From: Azospirillum oleiclasticum
GTDB lineage: Bacteria > Pseudomonadota > Alphaproteobacteria > Azospirillales > Azospirillaceae
Assembly (NCBI RefSeq): GCF_013423485.1
Contig: NZ_JABFFR010000017.1
Location: forward strand, 62,001 to 126,000
DNA: 64,000 nt
Direction of reading: 5' to 3'
Shown: positions 43,259-50,057 of the stretch, one piece after another
Numbering within the stretch: the stretch's first letter is position 1
Layout: each line of letters starts with the position of its first letter
Made by a program: the position numbers and the translations under genes
The notes under the pieces: model-generated
Databases searched by the model: none
Seen by the model: the letters and a program-made list of their open reading frames with translations, nothing else
What the model was told of the DNA's origin: nothing

Positions 43259-44122
43259 TCAGCGCCGGCCGGCCGGTCCGTCCAACGTGAAGACACCGGA
43301 ATGGCGGATCGACTCCGCCGCATCCGCCAGCCGCGGACCGAGATCCGTCTCGAAGCGGTCGGCGACCGCCCGGTAGCGTGGCAGCGCGCAGGCGATCGCG
43401 ACGGAGAGCCCATCCTCGGTCCGGCCGAGCGGGGACGCGGCCGCCACGATGGTGGGCCGCCAGTCACCATAGGACACGCAGAAGCCCTGCCTGCGGCAAC
43501 GCTCCACCGCCGCCGCCGTCATGTCGGCGAAGGCGGCGAACTCCTCGGCGTGAAAGGCGCGCAGTTCGGCGATCTTGTCGTCGAAGTCGCGCCCATCCAG
43601 CAGCGAGAGCAACGCCCACCCGAGTGCCGACCGGTGGAGCGGTCCGGTCTGCCCGATGTCGGGAATGTACGGCCATCCCGGTGGGTTGCCCGCCGTCTGG
43701 ATGTGGACGAACGAATCGCCCGACATCACCCCGAGCGAGCAGTTGCCGTCGCACATCTCCGCCAAGTCGCGCATGGTCCGCAGGACGTCATGCCGCCACG
43801 GCATCGCCGACAGCACCGGATAGGTGAGCGCCAGCAGTTTGGGCGCGAGCTGGAACGCTCCCTTCCGGTCTCGCCGCAGATAGCCCAGGTGAACCAGCGT
43901 TTTGCACAGGCGCGACACAGTCGGGCGGTTCAGACCCACCCGGCGCGCGATCTCGGCGTTGCCGAGCGACCGGTCGCCCGAGCCGAAACACTGCAGGATT
44001 TCGATGCCGCGGATCAGCGTGGACGAGAGCGACGCGTCGTGTGCGGCGCGAGGGTCAAGCAGCGCCCCCTCCTCCGCCCCGTCCCCTGCCCCGTCGTTGG
44101 CAAAATCCTGATCATCGCTCAT
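43259..44122 (-). CDS. IclR-family transcriptional regulator
   Basis: A 287-residue IclR protein. An acidic 28-residue tail precedes the winged HTH (STLIRGIEILQCFGSGDR, then NAEIARRVGLNRPTVSRLCK) and the effector domain with PLHRSALGWALLSLL and a late ADFx-type motif. The ATG overlaps the CoA-transferase stop by 4 bases (ATGA), so the two are translationally coupled. It probably senses the acid or CoA ester handled by the CoA-transferase, TRAP, enoyl-CoA hydratase, SDR and MaoC genes. Confidence 0.87.
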   Translation of the reverse strand: MSDDQDFANDGAGDGAEEGALLDPRAAHDASLSSTLIRGIEILQCFGSGDRSLGNAEIARRVGLNRPTVSRLCKTLVHLGYLRRDRKGAFQLAPKLLALTYPVLSAMPWRHDVLRTMRDLAEMCDGNCSLGVMSGDSFVHIQTAGNPPGWPYIPDIGQTGPLHRSALGWALLSLLDGRDFDDKIAELRAFHAEEFAAFADMTAAAVERCRRQGFCVSYGDWRPTIVAAASPLGRTEDGLSVAIACALPRYRAVADRFETDLGPRLADAAESIRHSGVFTLDGPAGRR

Positions 44123-45330
44123 ATGACGCCCTTGGCCCTGTACCCCGCGATTTCAACCTCGTCGAGGCCGACGACCTCTCTATAGATGTAATCGTTGTCG
44201 GCAGCGAGGCCCTTTGCGGCCCAGCGGATCTTCCCCGGCCGTCGGCGGAACCGGGGCACCAGGCCCTGCATGCGCACCCGGCCGAAATCCTCGTCCGCGA
44301 CCTCCGCAATCGCCTTGCGGGCGGCGAACTGCGGATCTGCGAAGATCTGGTCGATGGCGTAGATCGGTGCGAGGGTGCCGCTGACCTTGCGGAATGCGGC
44401 AACCGCCTCGTCCTGCGTATGGGCCGCGATCCAACTGCCGAAAATGCGGTCGAGATCGGGGGCGTTCTCGACGCGCGCCGCGTTGGACGCGAAACGCGGA
44501 TCGTCGGGCAGTTCGGGCCGGCCGATGGCCTTGGCGTTGTTGGCGAAGGTGCGGTTCGTGCTTCCGGCCAGCGAGACATACCGCTTGTCGGACGTGAGAT
44601 AGACATCCGACGGTGCCGAGTAGAGATTCCGGTTGCCGCTGCGCCTGCGCACCTCGCCCAATTGGTCGTACTCGATGGCCAGAACCTCGATGATCCGGAA
44701 CATGGCCTCGGTCAGCGACAGGTCGATCTCCTCGCCCTTCTCGCGGTCGCCCTGTGCCACCCGCCAGAGCGCGGCCATGATGGCGAACGCGCCGAACAGG
44801 CCGCCGATCGGATCGCCGATGGGGTAGCCGGTGTGCATCGGCGGCTGATCCTCCGCTCCGGAGATGCTCGTCAGCCCGCCCACCGCCTCGAAAATCCTCG
44901 CGAATCCCGGCAGGCCCGCGTTCGGACCGTCCTGTCCGAAGCCACTGAGGCGGAGCACGACCAGACGCGGGTTGGCGCTCCACAGGGTCTCGATGTCGAG
45001 CCCCCAACGCTCCAGCGTGCCCGGGCGGAAATTCTCGATGACGACGTCGCTCTTCGCCACCATGCGGAGGAAGAGCGCCTTCCCCTCGGGCCGCCGCAGA
45101 TCGAGGGTGCCGAAGAACTTGCCCCGGTTCGTCACCTTCCACCACAGCGACTTGCCGTCCCGGAAGGGCGGAAACCCGCGCAGGCCGTCGCCGAGCCCGG
45201 GAAGTTCGAGCTTCACCACCTCCGCACCGAAATCCGCCATCAGGGTTCCGGCCATCGGTCCGGCGATGATCGTCGCGATGTCCAGCACGCGCAGGCCCTT
45301 CAGTGGACCCTCGCCCTCCGCTCCATTCAT
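44119..45330 (-). CDS. Class III CoA-transferase (CaiB/BaiF family)
   Basis: A 403-residue enzyme. GLRVLDIATIIAGPMAGTLM, then ADFGAEVVKLELPG, and GTLDLRRPEGKALF are standard. The likely acyl-anhydride Asp is in TGYPIGDPIGGL. The longer frame upstream is ignored because ATG 45330 has GGAGGA 6 bases before it. It is divergent from the enoyl-CoA hydratase gene and upstream of the IclR gene. It should load CoA on the acid brought in by the TRAP system. It is a distant relative, not a copy, of the enzyme at 218-1357. Confidence 0.87.
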   Translation of the reverse strand: MNGAEGEGPLKGLRVLDIATIIAGPMAGTLMADFGAEVVKLELPGLGDGLRGFPPFRDGKSLWWKVTNRGKFFGTLDLRRPEGKALFLRMVAKSDVVIENFRPGTLERWGLDIETLWSANPRLVVLRLSGFGQDGPNAGLPGFARIFEAVGGLTSISGAEDQPPMHTGYPIGDPIGGLFGAFAIMAALWRVAQGDREKGEEIDLSLTEAMFRIIEVLAIEYDQLGEVRRRSGNRNLYSAPSDVYLTSDKRYVSLAGSTNRTFANNAKAIGRPELPDDPRFASNAARVENAPDLDRIFGSWIAAHTQDEAVAAFRKVSGTLAPIYAIDQIFADPQFAARKAIAEVADEDFGRVRMQGLVPRFRRRPGKIRWAAKGLAADNDYIYREVVGLDEVEIAGYRAKGVI

Positions 45331-45371
45331 GGTCAATCCTCCATTTATTAAAACCACAATAGCATTGAATG

Positions 45372-45382
45372 TCATTATATGA
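45372..45382. promoter_or_regulatory. Small palindrome in the divergent CoA-transferase/hydratase promoter
   Basis: TCAT-TAT-ATGA, followed directly by AAC, gives a TGAAAC half-site like those at 43085-43101. It lies in the AT-rich 177-base gap between the two divergent genes. The same IclR protein may bind here, but the site is short. Confidence 0.3.
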
Positions 45383-45507
45383 AACAAAATTGGCTCCCCG
45401 TAGCAAAATCCGTTGCGTGCGTCCGATGCCCGTCGCTATGCTCGGCACCCTGGACGGAAGCGGTGCCGGGCGGTCCCGTGCAAAGCCGCGACGAGGGAGG
45501 GGAAAGG

Positions 45508-46362
45508 GTGACGGGTTCCGACGACCGGACGCTGCTGCACGCCGACCGGCGTGGCGCGGTCCTTCTGCTCACGCTCGACGGTCCGCGGACGCGCAACGCG
45601 ATCGGCCCGGATGTCTACACGGAGCTGCAGACCTCGATCATTGCCGCCGGGGCCGACCCAGACATCCGCGCCGTCGTGCTGACGGGTGCCGGCGGCTATT
45701 TCTCCTCCGGCGGCAATGTCCTGGCTCTGCGCGACAGCGCCACGCGGACACTGGCGGAGGTGACGGCCAACACCGACCGGCTGAACGGGATGATCAAGGC
45801 GATCGTGGACGGCCCGATCCCGGTCATCGCCGCGGTGGAGGGCGGTGCGGCCGGGGCGGGGGTCGGTCTGGCCCTCGCCTGCGACCTGATCGTCGCCGGC
45901 GAGATGGCGGCCTTCACGGTCGCGCACATCCGGGTGGGCCTCAGCCCCGACGGCGGCGTGACGCATTTCCTTTCGTCCGCCCTGCCCCGCCAGCTCGCCC
46001 TGGAGATGTGCCTGCTGGGTCAGCCCATGCCCGCCGCGCGGTTGGCGCAGTTCGGCGTCGTCAACACGCTGACACCACAGGGAGGGACGCTGGAGGCTGC
46101 GCTCCGGCTGGCCGATCGGGTGGCATCCGGCCCGCCGGAGGCGACCGCCCGGATCAAGCACCAGATCACCACCGCGCCCACCCACGACCTCGCGACCCAG
46201 CTCGAGATCGAGGCGCGCGCCATCAACCTTGCGCGCTTCGGCACCGAAGCGGCCGAGGGGCTGTCGGCCTTCATCGCGAAGCGCCGTCCGGACTTCGCCG
46301 GGGCCCACAGGGGAACGGCCGGCGCCGCCGGCCGCGAAAGCCTCAACCGAGGGGAGAACTGA
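45508..46362 (+). CDS. Enoyl-CoA hydratase/isomerase family protein
   Basis: A 284-residue crotonase-fold enzyme. The first oxyanion-hole region is AVVLTGAGGYFSSGGNVLAL and the second is EGGAAGAGVGLALACDLIVA. In the usual hydratase the second catalytic position is a Glu; here the region ALSP is replaced by RVGLSPDGGVTHFLS, which has Asp and suggests isomerase or another crotonase activity. The GTG at 45508 is chosen because GGAGGGG precedes it; the longer frame runs into the divergent promoter. Four bases separate it from the SDR gene. It likely acts on the CoA ester formed by the divergent CoA-transferase. Confidence 0.85.
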   Translation: MTGSDDRTLLHADRRGAVLLLTLDGPRTRNAIGPDVYTELQTSIIAAGADPDIRAVVLTGAGGYFSSGGNVLALRDSATRTLAEVTANTDRLNGMIKAIVDGPIPVIAAVEGGAAGAGVGLALACDLIVAGEMAAFTVAHIRVGLSPDGGVTHFLSSALPRQLALEMCLLGQPMPAARLAQFGVVNTLTPQGGTLEAALRLADRVASGPPEATARIKHQITTAPTHDLATQLEIEARAINLARFGTEAAEGLSAFIAKRRPDFAGAHRGTAGAAGRESLNRGEN

Positions 46363-46366
46363 CCGA

Positions 46367-47197
46367 ATGTCCGGTCCGTTGAAGGGGCGCACCATCCTGA
46401 TCACCGGCGCCAGCCGGGGCATCGGGCGCGAGATCGCCGTGCGGGCGGCCGCCGACGGTGCCAACATCGTCATCGCGGCAAAGTCGGATGCTCGGCATCC
46501 GAAACTGCCCGGCACCATCCATTCGGTCGCCGAGGACGTGCGCAGGGCGGGAGGGCACGCCCTTCCGGTGCGGCTCGACGTCCGTGACGACGCCTCCATC
46601 GCGGGCGTGATCGAGGCCGCGAAGGACAGGTTCGGCGGACTGGACGCGGTCGTCAACAACGCCGGAGCGATTCGGCTCGCCCCCGCGGCGAACCTGGAGA
46701 TGAAGCGGTTCGATCTGCTCCATCAGATCAACACCAGGGCGCTCCTCGCGGTCGCCAAGGCGGCCCTGCCGCTGCTGGAGCGTTCCGAGAACGCCCACAT
46801 CCTCAGCATGTCGCCGCCGCTGAATCTCGATCCCCGGTGGCTGGCGCCGCACATCCCCTACACGGTGACCAAATACGGCATGACGCTTCTCGCCATGGGC
46901 TTGGCCGAGGAGTTCCGCGGCCGGCGGATCGCGGTCAACACGTTGTGGCCGCGCACCACCATCGCGACGGCGGCCGTGGAATTCGAAGTCGGCAGCGCGT
47001 TCATGGACCGGTCGCGCACCGCGGCGATCGTCGCGGACGCCGCCTGTCTGATCCTGCAGGCTCCGGCGGACACGTTGACCGGGCAGACCCTGGTCGACGA
47101 GGAAATCCTGCGCCGGTACGGCCACACCGACTTCGACCGGTACCGGCACTGCCCGACCGGCGGTACTCTGGCCCTGGACCTTTATGTGGATGGCTGA
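46367..47197 (+). CDS. Short-chain dehydrogenase/reductase, HSDL2-like
   Basis: A 276-residue SDR. The cofactor site is LITGASRGIGREIA, followed by VIAAKSDARHPKLPGTIHSV, a stretch characteristic of the HSDL2-like SDR group. The catalytic part is HILSMSPPLNL with YTVTKYGM in place of the usual YxxxK (Y-T-V-T-K, intact). NNAG is present in VVNNAGAI. It follows the enoyl-CoA hydratase after 4 bases, with GGGGAG 10 bases before the ATG, and is followed by the MaoC gene. It probably oxidises a hydroxyacyl-CoA or related alcohol. Confidence 0.85.
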   Translation: MSGPLKGRTILITGASRGIGREIAVRAAADGANIVIAAKSDARHPKLPGTIHSVAEDVRRAGGHALPVRLDVRDDASIAGVIEAAKDRFGGLDAVVNNAGAIRLAPAANLEMKRFDLLHQINTRALLAVAKAALPLLERSENAHILSMSPPLNLDPRWLAPHIPYTVTKYGMTLLAMGLAEEFRGRRIAVNTLWPRTTIATAAVEFEVGSAFMDRSRTAAIVADAACLILQAPADTLTGQTLVDEEILRRYGHTDFDRYRHCPTGGTLALDLYVDG

Positions 47198-47236
47198 CGA
47201 TCGTTCGCGATCGGACGTCGTTGGGGAGAATGATCC

Positions 47237-47698
47237 ATGATGACACTGCCCCGTGCGGAATACGAGGCCAGGGTCGGCCAGGAAATCGGCATCTCGCGCT
47301 GGATCGAGATCACCCAGGACCGCATCGACCGGTTCGCCGAATGCTCCGGTGATCGCCAGTTCATCCATGTCGACCCGGAGCGCGCCAGGGCCACACCCTT
47401 CGGCGGCACGATCGCGCAGGGATTCCTGACGCTGTCCATGATCGCGGAGATGCTCCAGGACATCCCGCGGATCGAGGGAGCGACCATGGGCGTGAACTAC
47501 GGACTGAACCGCGTGCGTTTCGTGGCACCCGTCCCCGTGGGCAGCCGCGTGCGCGGGCGCTTTGTGCTGACCAGGCTCGAGGACATCCGGCCAGGGGAGC
47601 TGCAGACCACCATGACCATTACGGTGGAGATCGAGGGGATAGAAAGACCCGCTCTGGTCGCCGAATGGCTGGCCCGCCGCCATGTTGCGGTCTGTTGA
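47237..47698 (+). CDS. MaoC-like hot-dog dehydratase
   Basis: A 153-residue single hot-dog-fold protein of the MaoC/NodN group. FAECSGDRQFIHVDPERA contains the catalytic Asp and His pair of (R)-specific enoyl-CoA hydratases, and FGGTIAQGFLTLSMIAEM is the family helix. It starts at ATG 47237 with GGGGAG 8 bases upstream, and a second in-frame ATG follows directly. It completes a hydratase-dehydrogenase-hydratase set with the two genes before it. After it no intact gene is found until the siderophore cluster. Confidence 0.87.
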   Translation: MMTLPRAEYEARVGQEIGISRWIEITQDRIDRFAECSGDRQFIHVDPERARATPFGGTIAQGFLTLSMIAEMLQDIPRIEGATMGVNYGLNRVRFVAPVPVGSRVRGRFVLTRLEDIRPGELQTTMTITVEIEGIERPALVAEWLARRHVAVC

Positions 47699-47965
47699 CC
47701 GGCTCCTTGTCGCGACGCGGTCTTTCCGCGCCCGACTTTCGCCGAACCCGTGCCGGAGCTGTTGGCGCCGCAGGCCCGTTGTATCCGGCGGCTTGCCAAC
47801 GCATAAGAGCCGGTCGCCGTTACCTGCGGCGGGGGAGCCGGTGCACCACTGCAGCATCGGCTCGGCATGCCGGTCACGACGGCGGATATGTCGACCAGGT
47901 TCCTGGCAGCGCGGTGCTGCGGGTGGTGGCTGACAACGTCCTCAGGCCGGAGCCATTCACCGCCT

Positions 47966-48202
47966 TTACCTTGCCGCGGTGAAGATCGCCTCCATGGTCC
48001 GAAGCGTCGCCACCGCGTCCTTTGGCGGGTAGGAGGAGACATGGCCGGCGCGCAGCAGACGCGCGAAGTTGGCGGCTTGAAGCGCGTACTGTGCGGCGGC
48101 CCGCAGCTCCTCCACGACCGTGGCGGCTGCGCCATGGACCGAGGCGCCATCCACCAGGATCCAGCAGGGCTGGTCCGGCAGCGCGTTGAAGGGAATGCGC
48201 AT
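47966..48202 (-). CDS. Hypothetical small protein
   Basis: A 78-residue frame beginning MRIPFNALPDQPCWILVDGA and ending with a helical Ala-rich part. I do not recognise it. The composition is protein-like, but there is no clear ribosome-binding site and it sits among broken accessory genes. It could be a small orphan gene or an accidental frame. The neighbouring 47699-47965 stretch shows nothing recognisable. Confidence 0.3.
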   Translation of the reverse strand: MRIPFNALPDQPCWILVDGASVHGAAATVVEELRAAAQYALQAANFARLLRAGHVSSYPPKDAVATLRTMEAIFTAAR

Positions 48203-48321
48203 TCGTGGTGTCAGCGTTCTCACAGACCGGACACGTGCTCGCGGTGTGAGATGCCTCACACAACAACATGTCCCAATTGTGGTAATGATCCTGCGCAACG
48301 GCTAAAGGAGCAGGTGTCGGC

Positions 48322-48533
48322 ATGCAATGTACCCCTGACGATCTCGAGCCGGTGCGTAGCTACGTGATACTTGACCGCGGGCGTACATCGGTGTCGCTGG
48401 AGCAGCATCGGTGGAACCGGCTCGATGCCATCGCGCGGACGACCGGCATGCCCGTGAACGCCACATCCGCGAGCTGCACAGCCGGCTGTCCGCCTGCGCC
48501 GTCCCTCGCAGCGTGCAGAGAGGGGCAGCCTGA
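48322..48533 (+). pseudogene. Ribbon-helix-helix (RHH_4) protein, frameshifted
   Basis: From ATG 48322 (AAAGGAG upstream) the frame reads YVILDRGRTSVSLEQHRWNR and LDAIARTTGMPVN, the RHH_4 DNA-binding pattern with RTSVSLE. It then leaves the family, while the alternative frame continues RHIRELHSRLSACAVPRS to a TGA at 48531-48533. A single frameshift near 48463 thus breaks a small regulator of about 70 residues. It is part of the accessory debris before the ArdC fragment. Confidence 0.55.
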
Positions 48534-48556
48534 CAACAGGACACCGGAATCCGGCA

Positions 48557-48950
48557 ATGGACGATCTGATCGCCGAGGACGCCGGTTACGAGCAGATCGC
48601 CCGCCGCATTCTTGACGCGGCCACGCAGGGCCCCGCCGGTCAGTGGCGCATGCCCTGGCACGCGCTGAGCGGTGGCTTGCCGGAGAACGCTTTCACCGGC
48701 CGGCGCTTCCGCTCCACCAACCTGCTGACCCTCGCCATCGCCGCCCGTCGCAAAGGCTACGGCGCCAACCTCTGGGCTCCGCGCGCGCAATGGGAAAAGA
48801 AGCGAGGCCGCCTCAGGCCGGGTGCGGTGGGCACGGTGATCCTGGTCCCGGTCTTCGACGACGCGGGCCCTGCGGCCCGCTGGGATGCCGCCACCAAGGG
48901 CATCCAGGACCGCTTCGGCCCGCTGGGCAGTGACCCGGTCGGCGGTGAGC
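48557..48950 (+). pseudogene. ArdC-type antirestriction protein, truncated by an IS21 element
   Basis: The frame starts at ATG 48557. GPAGQWRMPWHALSGGLPEN, then AFTGRRFRSTNLLTLAIA and GAVGTVILVPVFDD, follow the N-terminal ssDNA-binding domain of ArdC-like antirestriction proteins (PWH, N-x-x-TG-x-x-(Y/F)-R-x-x-N, GT-x-(V/I)). The C-terminal metalloprotease domain is missing. The frame runs into the IS21 fragment at about 48950, where istA homology begins on the other strand. ArdC genes belong to plasmids and conjugative elements, in line with the trb and rep genes 10 kb away. Confidence 0.65.
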
Positions 48951-49300
48951 AGCGGCGCACCGCGCCGTAGCTGCCGGTGTATCCGCGCTCGCGCAGCCCC
49001 TTATACAGGCGGATCGGCGTCAGCCGCTCCCGCGCAGGCTTGGCGTCGTTCTCCGCCAGCATGCGGTCGAGGTCGCCGGTCCACCGGCCGAGCCTGGGCC
49101 GGGGTTGCACCTCCCGCTCGTACTCGAAGGCGGTGGCGCCGGAGCGCAGCACCTTGCGCACCGCGTTGCGCGATACGCCGAGGGCCCGGGCGATCTCCTC
49201 GATCCCCTTGCCCTTGACGAAGAACTCTCGCCAGATCCGCCCGATGGTCTCCACGATCAGCATCCACACCATCAGTTCACAGAAAGCCCACCCGCGCACA
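48951..49300 (-). mobile_element. istA: IS21-family element, left-end fragment with istA start
   Basis: On the minus strand from ATG 49272 the frame reads MLIVETIGRIWREFFVKGKG, then IEEIARALGVSRNAVRKVLR with an HTH, LTPIRLYKGLRERGYTGSYG and AVRR, after which the IstA homology ends inside ArdC sequence at about 48950. So only the first 100 residues of IstA remain; istB and the right end are absent. The element end is near 49300 (TGTGCGCGGG), 7 bases from the end of the phosphopantetheinyl transferase gene. A 20-base identical copy of its start lies at 38604-38623. Confidence 0.7.
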
Positions 49301-49307
49301 GGTCTCA

Positions 49308-50030
49308 TTACTCGTGACTGCGCCAATGGCTGATTCTCGGCCCCGGCTGGCCGCCACCGCGCACCGCCAGCGCCACAACGTGCGCCTCCGTGGGGCACCA
49401 CTGCCGAAACGTCCAACGGCCGGCACCGGTGGACGTGACCGGCTCCCGCGCCATCCGGGGCGGATTGGGCAGAACCGCAAAGGACGTAAGGCCCATTCCC
49501 AAACCCCGTCCATCCGCCTTGAGGACGGCTTCCTTCAGCGTCCACAGATGGAGGAAGCCGGGCTCGGATGGCGATCCCCGTCGGCACCGCAGCCAAGCCG
49601 CTTCTTCCGGAGCGAGGACGGCCTCCGCGAACCCGTCGTCAATGCGGCGGTCGAGCCGCTCGCAGTCCACTCCCACCGCACAGCCAATCGCGACCGCCGC
49701 CGCCGCCAGACCCCGCGTGTGGCTGAGGTTGACGTCGACGCCGGCATGGGTGGGATGGCGCAGGCGCGGCTTGCCGCCGGGATGGTCGGCCGCCACCATC
49801 GCGGCTTCGCAGCCGAGGACTTCCTGGAGGAGTTCATCGAGCAATCCGTGCGCTGCGATGAAGGAATCCCGGTCGGCATCGAAGCGGAAGCGCCGGGACC
49901 GGCCGCGGTCGGCCGGCGACAGCCGGGTCAGCAAAGCCTGGCGGCGCTCTGGCGCCAGAGCGTCCGTGATCAGCGTCGCGACACGGACGCTCCCGCCAAG
50001 CGGCGCATCAGAAGGCTCCGATCGCGACAT
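49308..50030 (-). CDS. 4'-phosphopantetheinyl transferase (Sfp/EntD type)
   Basis: A 240-residue Sfp-type transferase, which attaches phosphopantetheine to carrier proteins. The three family motifs are present: DVNLSHTRGL, VGVDCERLD (Mg-binding Asp and Glu) and LHLWTLKEAVLKADG (catalytic Glu and Lys). The ATG at 50030 has GAGGA 6 bases before it. It is the last gene of the leftward siderophore cluster, 27 bases after the MFS-methyltransferase-cupin gene, and is the obvious activator of the NRPS carrier domain. An IS21 fragment ends 7 bases past its stop, but the protein end looks complete. Confidence 0.88.
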   Translation of the reverse strand: MSRSEPSDAPLGGSVRVATLITDALAPERRQALLTRLSPADRGRSRRFRFDADRDSFIAAHGLLDELLQEVLGCEAAMVAADHPGGKPRLRHPTHAGVDVNLSHTRGLAAAAVAIGCAVGVDCERLDRRIDDGFAEAVLAPEEAAWLRCRRGSPSEPGFLHLWTLKEAVLKADGRGLGMGLTSFAVLPNPPRMAREPVTSTGAGRWTFRQWCPTEAHVVALAVRGGGQPGPRISHWRSHE

Positions 50031-50057
50031 CCGCTGTCCTCGCGCCTCGCCCCCGCG

